NCBI RefSeq assembly: GCF_003386095.1 | Contig: NZ_QREG01000016.1 | Span: forward strand, 1-64,000 | Source: Marinoscillum furvescens DSM 4134 | Lineage (GTDB): Bacteria > Bacteroidota > Bacteroidia > Cytophagales > Cyclobacteriaceae | Direction of reading: 5' to 3' | DNA length: 64,000 bases | Part shown: one piece after another, positions 52,449-62,200 of the stretch | Numbering within the stretch: position 1 is the stretch's first letter | Layout: every line of letters begins with the position of its first letter | Made by a program: the position numbers and the translations under genes | Notes under the pieces: model-generated | The model's database searches: none | The model's input: the letters and a program-made list of their open reading frames with translations, nothing else | Told to the model about the DNA's origin: nothing

Positions 52449-54227
52449 CTACCATTCAGGATTTTGTGTCAGGTTGTAATTAAGCTTTATTTGATTTAGC
52501 GGTATCGGAAAGAGGTAATTCTTTCGACTGAAATTCCTATTGAAGGAAGGGTTGAGTATTACAGCTTCACGCACACCCACACCAGTTTCTACGGCTTTTA
52601 CACCATAGGCATAAGCTGATGGATCATAGAGTCCATTAGACTCATATTCTGTACCCTCGATCACCGGACCTAGCACGTCTTCGTTTAGTTCTTGCTCGGC
52701 TATTCCCCAGCGCTTCAGGTCGTTAAACCGACTGTTTTCGGCATACAACTCTATAGCCCGTTCACGACGTATTTCTTCCAGTATGTCCAGGTCATTGGCA
52801 GCTGCCAATGCATTACTGAGTGGAGCCACTCCTGCTCGATTTCGCACTTGATTGAGCGAAGCGTCCAAATCAGCATCTGAAATACCACCATCTCGTTCAT
52901 AGAGTGCTTCCGCATAGATTAAATAAACCTCGGCCAAACGAAGATGCGGCCAGTTGTAAGACTCTTCTCCAGACAGCCTGTAAACGCCATAGTTGTACGA
53001 TCTGAATTTACGGGCTTTTACGCCAGCTCCACTAGCGGCTCCAGGAGCACCAGATAAAAACACTGACCCGTCTTCAGGAACCAATTCTCCGAAATAAGAT
53101 ATCAACCTGAAATCTCGATTTTTAAATTCATCAGAGGTCTTGTTATATCCTTCAAAAAGAGGTGATTTATCTACTGGCAAGCCATCTGCGCACAAAGCCA
53201 AATCCATCAATTTTCTACTGGGTGCCAGTCGATCATAAACCGTATGGCTAGTACCTGTACCTCCTGTTCGCAAATTCCGGTCATAGATTGACTGAATGAT
53301 AAACTCCTTGTTTGATGCTTTCGTGAGACCGGCCGGATTAGACTCGGCATCCTCCAGATTGAAAAGAAACCAATTACTCAAACTGTCCAATTCCTCATTG
53401 TAATTCCACAGCTCATAGCCGCCATTATCCATTACATCGCGGGCCTGAGCGATCGCTTCTGTCAACATCTCGTTGACAGAAATGTAGCCCTCGGGCTTTT
53501 GAGAGCCCGCACCGGATGACTCGCCATCACCATCTGTAGAAGTTCCCACATACTTTTCCCAGGTCGCCTCGTAGAGCATTACTTTGGCTTTAAATGCCTT
53601 CGCTGAATATTGCCCGATCAGCCCTTTGTTTTCATCCCCCAGGCTTTGCTCTGTAGGTAGCGAAGCAATGGCCATATCCAAATCTTTAATGATTTGGTCC
53701 ACCACCTCGTATCGGCTATTGCGACTGGCAAACAGCTCTGGAGAATCCAGATCTAAAACCGTAGTAACAATCGGCACTCCACCAAATCGCTGGAGTAAAA
53801 AGAAGTGTTGCCATGCTCTGAAAAAATGGGCTGTAGCCACGTACTGTTCTATTGCTTCCTGATCACCAGCAAACTCTTCTGCCTTACTCAATAGAATATT
53901 GGCATTTCTGAGGTAGTAATAGGCATTAGTCCAATACTTATCATCGTTTGGAATGGTATTGGAGCCATTGCCTATTCCATCTCCAGGGTCATAACCCGTG
54001 AGATCACTGCCTAAGTCAAAAAAATCAAAAATAGAGCTACCTCTGTTGGAGCGTAATGATACCATACCACTATGAAGGTCAGTGGCTGCGGCTTCAAAAT
54101 GCTCAACTTCAGTAAAATATACCGTCTCTGTCACCTGATCGAGCGGATCCAAATCAAGAAACTTGTCCTCGCAACCCATGGCAACGAAGACCATACTCCA
54201 GGCTATCAGTTTATTATACAATTTCAT
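52449..54227 (-). CDS. susD: SusD-family outer-membrane glycan-binding lipoprotein
   Basis: Lipoprotein of 592 residues (lipobox VAMGC, C19) with the standard SusD start EDKFLDLDPLDQVTETVYF. The fold contains tetratricopeptide-like helices (about 80-230) that pack on SusC and a variable region that binds ligand. Late signatures are YNWPHLRLAEVYLIYAEALY and IRRERAIELYAENSRFNDLKRWG. The C-terminus YLFPIPLNQIKLNYNLTQNP is also characteristic. It acts as the lid of the SusC channel during import. It follows susC by 20 bp. Confidence 0.96.
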   Translation of the reverse strand: MKLYNKLIAWSMVFVAMGCEDKFLDLDPLDQVTETVYFTEVEHFEAAATDLHSGMVSLRSNRGSSIFDFFDLGSDLTGYDPGDGIGNGSNTIPNDDKYWTNAYYYLRNANILLSKAEEFAGDQEAIEQYVATAHFFRAWQHFFLLQRFGGVPIVTTVLDLDSPELFASRNSRYEVVDQIIKDLDMAIASLPTEQSLGDENKGLIGQYSAKAFKAKVMLYEATWEKYVGTSTDGDGESSGAGSQKPEGYISVNEMLTEAIAQARDVMDNGGYELWNYNEELDSLSNWFLFNLEDAESNPAGLTKASNKEFIIQSIYDRNLRTGGTGTSHTVYDRLAPSRKLMDLALCADGLPVDKSPLFEGYNKTSDEFKNRDFRLISYFGELVPEDGSVFLSGAPGAASGAGVKARKFRSYNYGVYRLSGEESYNWPHLRLAEVYLIYAEALYERDGGISDADLDASLNQVRNRAGVAPLSNALAAANDLDILEEIRRERAIELYAENSRFNDLKRWGIAEQELNEDVLGPVIEGTEYESNGLYDPSAYAYGVKAVETGVGVREAVILNPSFNRNFSRKNYLFPIPLNQIKLNYNLTQNPEW

Positions 54228-54247
54228 AGTATACTATTTATATTATG

Positions 54248-57200
54248 TTAGAAGGATACATCTAGTCCAAATGACCAGGTGCGGTTATATGGGTAAGTGG
54301 AGTCGGTACTCTCTCCAAACTCAGGATCATACCCATCTTTCAGGCTTGTTAATTCAAACAGGTCATTACCTGAGAAGTATATTCTTACCTTCTCCATTCC
54401 GGCTTTGTTGACAAGCTGAGTAGGAAGCGTGTAGCCCACCACCAATACTTTAAGCCTTACGTATCGATTGTTCATCATCATAAAATCTTTATGATCCCAA
54501 TTCCACTCGCCACGCTGTGTATTGGTCGTAAGTCTCGGGTAAGAGGCATCAGGGTTAGACTCTGTCCATGTTTGCCCCATATATGCAGTAGTCTGATTGG
54601 TCCAAATTCGATAGAAAGGGTACTTCATCAAGCCTGTTCTCACCACATTTTGATCCATGACCCCTTGAAACATCGCCTGAAAATCGAAGCCTTTCCAAGA
54701 AGCGCCTAGATTCAAACCGAATGTGTAATGAGGTGCAGAATCTCCCATGTATTTCAGGTCTTCTATCGTAATTTTACCATCCCCATTATGATCGATAATT
54801 TTGGTATCTCCAGGTCTGAGCTCTGAAGCAGCTACTACACTGGGGTCTGCGTCGCGTGTTGGGATCTCACCCAGTCCATCTTGCGTATAAGTTTCATAAT
54901 AAGCATCTACTTCGTCCTGGCTCTGAAACAATCCGTCCGTAGGGTATAAGAAATACGAGTTTAGGGGATATCCAACAAGTGGTTGATTTCTACCTTCAGA
55001 TGGTATTGGAGATCCTTCAAATTCTATTAGTTCGTTTCTACTATCACTGATGTTAAAAGATGCATTGTACTGAAGTGAGTTCACTTGATCTTTCCAACCT
55101 ATGACTGCTTCCCACCCTTTGGTCAGTAGGTTACCACTATTGGACTTAGGAGCATTTCCGCCCAATACATCTGGGTAGACGACTTCTATCAGCATACCGT
55201 CATTTTCCTTGATGTAATAGTCCAATGATCCGGTGATTCTGTTATCCAGAAATGTCAAATCAGCTCCCGCATTAGTCATTTTTACACGCTCCCAGGTTCT
55301 TGTATCGCTGGTCAGCCCACTTACTCTGGCTGTAGTCCTCAGTGTAGGTGGCACGCCTATTGGCAACGTACCCTGACTGATAGTGGAGACATAATCATAC
55401 AGTCCTATACCTACAAAATTTCCAAGTTCACCATAGCTTCCTCTCAGTTTGAAAAAACTCACAAAAGGCACAGCTTTCATAAATGCTTCATCTGAGATCA
55501 CCCATCCCAGAGAAACACTTCCGTAATTGGACCACCTGTTTTCAGGAGAAAATCTGGAAGAACCATCTCTTCGACCAACTAGTTCTAGCAAATATTTTCC
55601 ATTGTAGTCATAGTTAAACTTGGAGACATACGAAAGCAGCCCCCAATGTGACTGACCACCAGCAGTGCTTACCGCATCTACAGGTGCTACATTGATGTCA
55701 TAGACTCCCTGGTTTTGAATTCCCTTACGCTCTGCATACAGATTGCGATCTTCCTGAAGGTCTGCCGTGATACCCGCCATTGCCTTGAGGTTGTGCTTAT
55801 CAAAAGACTTTTCATAATTGAAGAATGAACCATAGTTCATATAGTTTCTGTCGTAATTTCTGGCGGCTATTAATGGAGTACCATTGATACGCTCTGCAGA
55901 CGGGTTACCATCCCAGGTGTAAGGCTGAACGGTCAACCGGTAGACATCCTCTCGCTGTACTCTTTTGTTAAAAGACATGGTAGCGTTTGCCGTCAGTCCT
56001 TCCAGAATTTTGAATTCTGCACCAAGATTGATTTTGGTTAAGTCTTCTGTAAAGTTTTCTCGACCTCCATCGGTAGTGGATGCCACGGCATTTCTATTTC
56101 CCGACACATTAAAATTCGCATACCAATGGCCATCTGGAGTTTTGGCTGGAAAAAATGGCGGGTCAAATGCCCCTAATTCACGGCTGAGCCCGGATGAAGG
56201 TCCGGAGGTAACTGTCCGCTGATAGGTTATACCGCTCGTCAGTGAAAGCCTGCTATTGATGTCGTAATCATAATTAAACCGAATATTGTATTGTTTCTGA
56301 CCATCGTAAGCCGTCTTAAGTGCTGTTTGATTGTCAGCAAATGCACCAGATAGGCGGTACCGGGATTTTTCAGAGGCGCCTGAGACACTGATATTGTGCT
56401 GATGCGAAAAGCTTGTTCCAAACAATTGATCAAACCGATCATGATCTCCAATATAGACATCTCCCCAGAAGACAGTTGGGTATATCCCCGACTTACCCTG
56501 CTGCATTCGCTCCAGGTTCTCTTTAGAGAGCCACCCCCAATAGGTGGTATTGGGTGCATCTTCTACTCCCGCGTCTAGCCACAGAGTAGCGTAATCTACC
56601 ATAGACGGGCCTGGAGGTCTTATTCCTATTGTATTGATTCGAAAGTTTGCATTGTACCCAACTTTCATTTTACCTTCACCTCTTTTGGTGGTTACCAGAA
56701 TCACACCGTTGGCAGCTCTACTCCCATATATGGATGCCGCCCCATCTTTCAATATACTCACAGAAGCTATGTCATCGGGGTTCATCTGATAGAACTCCCG
56801 GGCACTCATCACGGGTACACCATCTATTACCACTAAAGGCTCTCCTCCATTTACAGAAGTAGCACCTCTTATCTGGAGGTCTATACCATCGTCTGACCGG
56901 CCACCAGGTCTGGGAGTGGTCCTGGTTACTACCAAACCGGGAGTCTGCCCTTGAAGGGCCAACGCTGGGTTGGTCACTGCCCGATCTTTAAATGCCCGTT
57001 CGGTCACCTGCTCTACCGCCCCTGTCAGCGTTTGCTTGGATTGCTCTCCGTATCCTACAACAACCACTTCCTCCAGGGCTTCCACATCCAAAAGCAGCTG
57101 AATATCAAAATTAGTTCTATTATTTACCGCTACTTCCTCGGTGGTATATCCCACGTAGGAGATTACTAAAATTGCATTTTCACTTACACTCAATTTAAAT

Positions 57201-57409
57201 TGGCCATCAAGGTCGGTGGTTATTCCATTGGTGGTGCCTTTTTCAATTACTGCAGCACCCGGCAAGCCTTCGCCATACTCATCAGTAACTACCCCACTGA
57301 TGCTCACCTCTTGAGCGTTTACAGAGATAGAACCAAAAAGTGCCACCCACAATAGGACTACACTTCCTATAAATGGTCGTAATTTCCGTTGATTCGTTTG
57401 TTCATACAT
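54248..57409 (-). CDS. susC: SusC-family TonB-dependent outer-membrane transporter
   Basis: Transporter of 1053 residues. A signal peptide (about 1-32) is followed by a CarboxypepD_reg-like N-terminal domain (34-108, VSISGVVTDEYGEGLPGAAV). A short TonB-box-like stretch (EVVVVGYGEQSKQTLTGAV) comes next. The plug domain carries the SusC signature (PDDIASVSILKDGAASIYGS, then RAANGVILVTTKRG). The C-terminal beta-barrel ends in TWSFGLDVSF with the terminal aromatic. It imports oligosaccharides into the periplasm with TonB-ExbBD. It is the first gene of the SusC-SusD-SGBP-CBM96-lipoprotein series and is probably controlled by the hybrid two-component system upstream. Confidence 0.96.
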   Translation of the reverse strand: MYEQTNQRKLRPFIGSVVLLWVALFGSISVNAQEVSISGVVTDEYGEGLPGAAVIEKGTTNGITTDLDGQFKLSVSENAILVISYVGYTTEEVAVNNRTNFDIQLLLDVEALEEVVVVGYGEQSKQTLTGAVEQVTERAFKDRAVTNPALALQGQTPGLVVTRTTPRPGGRSDDGIDLQIRGATSVNGGEPLVVIDGVPVMSAREFYQMNPDDIASVSILKDGAASIYGSRAANGVILVTTKRGEGKMKVGYNANFRINTIGIRPPGPSMVDYATLWLDAGVEDAPNTTYWGWLSKENLERMQQGKSGIYPTVFWGDVYIGDHDRFDQLFGTSFSHQHNISVSGASEKSRYRLSGAFADNQTALKTAYDGQKQYNIRFNYDYDINSRLSLTSGITYQRTVTSGPSSGLSRELGAFDPPFFPAKTPDGHWYANFNVSGNRNAVASTTDGGRENFTEDLTKINLGAEFKILEGLTANATMSFNKRVQREDVYRLTVQPYTWDGNPSAERINGTPLIAARNYDRNYMNYGSFFNYEKSFDKHNLKAMAGITADLQEDRNLYAERKGIQNQGVYDINVAPVDAVSTAGGQSHWGLLSYVSKFNYDYNGKYLLELVGRRDGSSRFSPENRWSNYGSVSLGWVISDEAFMKAVPFVSFFKLRGSYGELGNFVGIGLYDYVSTISQGTLPIGVPPTLRTTARVSGLTSDTRTWERVKMTNAGADLTFLDNRITGSLDYYIKENDGMLIEVVYPDVLGGNAPKSNSGNLLTKGWEAVIGWKDQVNSLQYNASFNISDSRNELIEFEGSPIPSEGRNQPLVGYPLNSYFLYPTDGLFQSQDEVDAYYETYTQDGLGEIPTRDADPSVVAASELRPGDTKIIDHNGDGKITIEDLKYMGDSAPHYTFGLNLGASWKGFDFQAMFQGVMDQNVVRTGLMKYPFYRIWTNQTTAYMGQTWTESNPDASYPRLTTNTQRGEWNWDHKDFMMMNNRYVRLKVLVVGYTLPTQLVNKAGMEKVRIYFSGNDLFELTSLKDGYDPEFGESTDSTYPYNRTWSFGLDVSF

Positions 57410-57950
57410 ATTGTCTTCCGTTTTACTTTAGTTGATCCCAATGCCCCTATGTGAGAAGCATTGAAAATTTGGGCGTCATAGGTAGGTTAGTAAACCATGA
57501 CCTTTTCTTGTGCAAATCGTATTTCAAACCTATTGAGTAAGGCATAGATGGAGTTTAGATATCCGGTCAAATACGATAACAATAATGCACTTTTGCCTTT
57601 CTACCTTATTTTTATAGCCTTTTGATAACTTTCTCCTGACAGATTTCTGAGTTTGTTCCACCATCGCTTACTCGGGAAAGATGCGGCAACTAACCACCCC
57701 AATCAATACCTGAAAATACGCTGCCCTATATTGTCATTACACAGCGAATCAATCACAAGCGAATTGGCAATTTTGGAATTGGCCTGAGCTATGCACCGAA
57801 CATCTATAGCTTATCCCATGTTGTTAGCTGCGCTCAATATGATATGGTCATGAAATGATATGACGCAATCAATTAGTGGACCTCATGAAAATGATTGGCT
57901 AGTCTCACTTAGTATTTCAAGATGCCATGCCACCACATAGCGGATTGGCA
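57410..57950. promoter_or_regulatory. susC upstream region with candidate promoter
   Basis: This 541-bp gap holds no gene. CAAACCTA at 57525-57532 reads TAGGTTTG on the minus strand, an exact match to the Bacteroidota -7 consensus TAnnTTTG. That would give a 5' leader of about 110 nt. No well-spaced -33 element is obvious, so the call is tentative. Two copies of ATGATATG occur at about 57838-57862, possible half-sites for the AraC-type domain of the hybrid regulator. Confidence 0.4.
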
Positions 57951-58160
57951 TTACTGTATACAGCGTGAGGTTCTATCGATCTCACAAAGTGAGTGAAATT
58001 CCTTTTGATAGCGAACACTATCCTCCGAACAAGCAGTAGATCCAGCGATGTATTCGCCAGACTTTACCAGTGTGGCGGGCTGTGCCATGGATTCCTCTTG
58101 ATTTGCACCATAGTACAGCATTCCTAAAAAGAAGATCAGCATATTAAAACTGCTTTTCAT
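57951..58160 (-). CDS. Possible small exported peptide
   Basis: A reading frame of 69 codons starting with a hydrophobic segment (SSFNMLIFFLGMLYYG) that looks like a signal peptide, followed by a polar tail with three cysteines. It begins 52 bp after the esterase stop. No family is recognised and no strong ribosome-binding site is visible, though Bacteroidota often lack one. It could be real or a chance frame. Confidence 0.3.
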   Translation of the reverse strand: MKSSFNMLIFFLGMLYYGANQEESMAQPATLVKSGEYIAGSTACSEDSVRYQKEFHSLCEIDRTSRCIQ

Positions 58161-58211
58161 TTGACTATATGAATAAGATGCATTTAAGATCCAGATAAGA
58201 TTTCAGTGTGG

Positions 58212-59090
58212 TCACAAACTCTTTACCCATCGAATAAATAGTTCTTTCCAATTTTCCACCTCACCATTGCCGACAGCCAACCCAAATCCATGACCACCTT
58301 TTGGGTAGAGGTGCATCTCCGCAGGAATATGTTGACGTTCGAGGGCACAATACATTTCTATGCTGTTTTGTACAGCTACTATTCGATCATCTGCACAATG
58401 CGCGATGAACGTTGGAGGTGTCTCTTCCGACACATTAAGCTCACTTGAATATTCACGATAGAGTGACTCACTTGCAGCATCCCCCAGCAGCCTTTCTCGT
58501 GTTCCCGGTTCTACAAAATCAGAATTGAGCATGGATATCACCGGATACACCAACGTCATAAAATCTGGATGAGAGCTCGCATCAGTATATCTGGTGCCTA
58601 CCAATGATGCGAGATGCCCACCTGCAGAAAATCCCATTACCCCAATCTTATCCTGATCTAGTCCCCATTCTTCTGAGTTTTCTCTTATTAGTGTTATAGC
58701 CCTTTTGGCATCCATTAATGGTGACAAATGGGGAACTTCATTGGAGTCTTCATCAGGCAATCGATGCTTTAGGACCACCCCCGTGATGCCATATCCGTTG
58801 AGCCATTTGGCCACATCAGTGCCTTCCTTATCATATACCAAACAGTAATACCCTCCTCCTGGAATGATTAAGACTGCCGTACCTGTGCGCTGTGCTTTCG
58901 TAGGCAAATACACTTCTATTGTAGGTGTTACGATATTCCTCACTCGTCTATAATCATCCCCATAAGAAGTTTCTTCTTTTGCTACAGAAACGGCATTAGG
59001 AATATCATCTTGCCAAAGGGGTATCACCACTGACTGGGAGTGTCCATAAATGCTGAGGGTGAGCAGAATCGCAAATAAAATACTTCGCAT
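58212..59090 (-). CDS. Exported alpha/beta-hydrolase, carbohydrate-esterase-like
   Basis: Esterase of 292 residues with a signal peptide at 1-19. It has an alpha/beta-hydrolase fold with oxyanion motif IPGGGYY (76-82), nucleophile S155 in GFSAGGHL, Asp at D234 or D235 in HCADDRIV, and H267 in GGHGFG. The pattern matches the BD-FAE/acetyl-xylan-esterase-like group. In a galactan locus it may remove acetyl or other acyl groups that block glycosidases; the real substrate is unknown. It lies between the HTCS sensor gene and the susC operon, on the same strand. Confidence 0.85.
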   Translation of the reverse strand: MRSILFAILLTLSIYGHSQSVVIPLWQDDIPNAVSVAKEETSYGDDYRRVRNIVTPTIEVYLPTKAQRTGTAVLIIPGGGYYCLVYDKEGTDVAKWLNGYGITGVVLKHRLPDEDSNEVPHLSPLMDAKRAITLIRENSEEWGLDQDKIGVMGFSAGGHLASLVGTRYTDASSHPDFMTLVYPVISMLNSDFVEPGTRERLLGDAASESLYREYSSELNVSEETPPTFIAHCADDRIVAVQNSIEMYCALERQHIPAEMHLYPKGGHGFGLAVGNGEVENWKELFIRWVKSL

Positions 59091-59247
59091 AATTAAAAAA
59101 TGTCTTTGGGTTCACTGAAAATTCACTACCCAAAAGTATTTGCACCGCTCCTGAGACGCTTTCAAAATCCTTTCAAAAACGATAAAATGCAGGTACTTTA
59201 AGTTTCATTAACTTCCGTACTGCGGCTAAAATGTCAATTATGAAGAA

Positions 59248-62200
59248 TCATTCTTCCGCTGCATCGATGAACTCCCGGGGAGTTTTGTTAAAATGCTCTC
59301 TAAAGGTTTTCGAAAAATATGCACTCGAATTGAATCCTGTCTTGTAGGCAATTTCCTTTATGGAGTAAGCATTTTGTTTGAGTAGGTCGGCTGCATATTT
59401 GAGCCTAATCGTACGAATAAATGCGCTTGGCTTTTGGCCGGTAATGGAGCTGATCCTTCTGTAAAAATAAGACCTGCTGATCCCCAACTCCGTGACCAAC
59501 TCTTCCAGGCCAAAGTCTGAATTGCTAATATTTTCCGTGACAATTTTTATGGCTGAATCTACCAACCTTTCATCCAGTGAATTACTAGTAAAATCACTTG
59601 CCGGGCTCAGACTAGCCACTGAAGCAAACCTGTTTCTGAGCTGCTTGCGTGTTTCCATGAGATTATGCACCCTGGCTTGTAACACTTGCATGCTAAAAGG
59701 CTTTGCCAGATACGAATCTGCTCCAAGTTCGTAGCCCTCTATCTTGTCTTCCTCATAGCTCCTTGCTGTCAATAGGATGACTGGAATGCTCACGGTCTGA
59801 TCATTTTGCTTAAGCTCGCGACACATCTCAAATCCATCCATCTCAGGCATTACTACATCGCTGATAATCACATCCGGACAAAACTTTATGGCTTTTTGCA
59901 GCCCTACTTTTCCATTGTTCGCTTCTTTCACGCGGAACTTATCTTCAAACCCCTTCCTCAGATGCACACGTAACTCCTTATTGTCTTCTACTATCAGTAT
60001 GGTTTGATTTTCGCCAGTTTTGGCACTTTTATGTTCAGCTTCTGCCTCTTCGCTTTTGGTCGGCACAAGATCGCTGGTTACTAGTGTATACTCAAGTGAT
60101 TTCAAAGAATCATTACTTGCAAGGTGTTTGGACCGATGCTTCGAATGGTTACCCCATGCAGAAGAAGCCCTTTCTGTCACCAATGGCAACCTTACCACAA
60201 ACTTCGAACCCTTACCAAATTCACTTATTACGCTAATTTCTCCGTCATGCTGCTGTACGAGGCTTTTCGTATAATTTAACCCGATCCCAGTACCTGTATT
60301 GGTAGAGCTGATATGAAAAAAACGGTCAAAAACCAGAGCCAGCTCCTCCTTTTTCAAACCAATACCGGTATCTTCCACTTCAATGATGACAAAATCCTTT
60401 GGATCCGACTTACCAAGTAATCGCTTCGCTTTCGACTTCCCTTTTTCCTGGAGTATTCGCACGATAATTTTACCACCAGGATCTGTAAACTTGATAGCAT
60501 TCGATAATAGGTTAGACACAATCTTTTCCAGCTTATCCGGGTCAAACCACATATCTGTGGAGGCTAGCTCCGTTTCAAAGTGCATCTCCAGCCCTTTCAG
60601 TTTGGCCAAATCTTCAAACATGCTGTAGGAATCTTTTACGGACCGCACTACGTCTGCTTTCACTGGGTCCAATGGAGATTTGCCAAGGTCTACTTTCCTA
60701 AAGTCCAAAAGCTGATTGACGAGGTTGACCAATTTCATCGAACTGCGCTGAATTGTCAACGCAGATTCATAAGGTTTTTCATTTGGGTCCAGCTCTGCAA
60801 GTAGTTTGTCCACCGGATTTAATATCAATGCAAGCGGTGTTCTAAACTCATGAGAAACGTTCATAAAAAACTCCATCTTGTTGTGATCGAGTTCACGTCT
60901 TCGTATTTCTCTCATGGTCCGTGAATAATAACGCAAGATTATCCAGGTAATCAATGCCACTACCAGACAATAAACCAGGTAAGCATAGACCGTGCGCCAC
61001 GGTGGAGTCGCTACATGGATATCCAGAGCCGCCACGCTGGAGTTGTCCCAGTTGTCATCTAAAGTAGCCATGACTTCAAACCTGTAATCTCCACTAGTAA
61101 GGTTAGAAAAGGTAGCCGATCTATTTTCATTTTCCACATAGACCCAATCGTCACTTACTCCGAGCATCCGGTGGGCGTACTTGACGTGCTCCTGGCTGAG
61201 GTAATGCAATGCCACGAAATCAATCGTCAAGAATCCTTCATTGTATTTGAGGTTTATTCCCTCAGTTTGATTGAGCGGTTTTTCCAACAAAACCCGATCA
61301 ATTAGCGTGTCTCCCACGCCTATTTCTGTATTTAGCACACGCAAACCGGTGATCATAGGATCTACGGCCACATGATTGAGTACTACATCATCCGGATGAA
61401 AGATATTGAGACCATTGATCCCTCCTATAAATATTCTACCATCGTGCTTTTGAAATATGGACTTACTTTGAAATTCGGCACCTTGAATTCCATCCTGCTC
61501 ACTAAAATTAATTATGCGACCCTTTTCCGGGTTTAACCGGGATAAACCGCCTTTGGAGGTAAACCAGACCGTACCATCCAGCTCCACCGTTACCCCGACC
61601 ACTAGATTGTTGGCCAACCCACTCAATACGTTGTACGAAGTAATCTTACTAAAGTCTTCATCTACTCTATGCAGCCCAGTATTGCTTCCTACCCAAATAT
61701 CCCCATCTGGTCCTTGCGTAATATGCGTGATTCGCATACCCTGAAACGGCACCTTGTCAAAAGGTATAAAGGGTAATTCTTCAGGATTTTCGTAATCGAA
61801 CCTATTGAGGTCCACAACTGCCAGGCCTGATGTGGAGCCGACTAGCAACCTATTCTGCTTATCTATAAACAAATGCTGAACCCTGCTATTTGGAAGACCA
61901 GCACGCTCTATCAGTTGATTGGTAAATCGGAAAAACTTGTTTTTGCCGGGATCAAAATAATTTATACCGGATTCAAAAGTACCGACCCACAAGCCCTTTG
62001 ACCGATCCGGAGCTGCGCAAATGATCGTGTTTTCTGAAATCGAATGCTGATTTGCTTCTTCCTTTAGGTATCGGACGGCTTTTTCAGTCTTGGGATCAAA
62101 CCGGTTAATTCCTTTATCCCAGGTACAAGCCCAAATACCCCCTTCTTTTCCCTCGCACAGATAAACTATTTTGTCCGATGAGATGGTATGTGGATTATCA

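Noticed and set aside
22981-57409. Carrageenan-specific PUL
   Set aside because: GH86 and GH117 indicate agar/porphyran. No GH82, GH127, GH129 or GH150 protein was recognised, and the GH16 sequences look agarase/porphyranase-like.
57837-57862. ATGATATG direct repeats as a proven HTCS binding site
   Set aside because: Two short AT-rich octamers in a long intergenic region are expected by chance; noted only as a possibility in the susC upstream entry.
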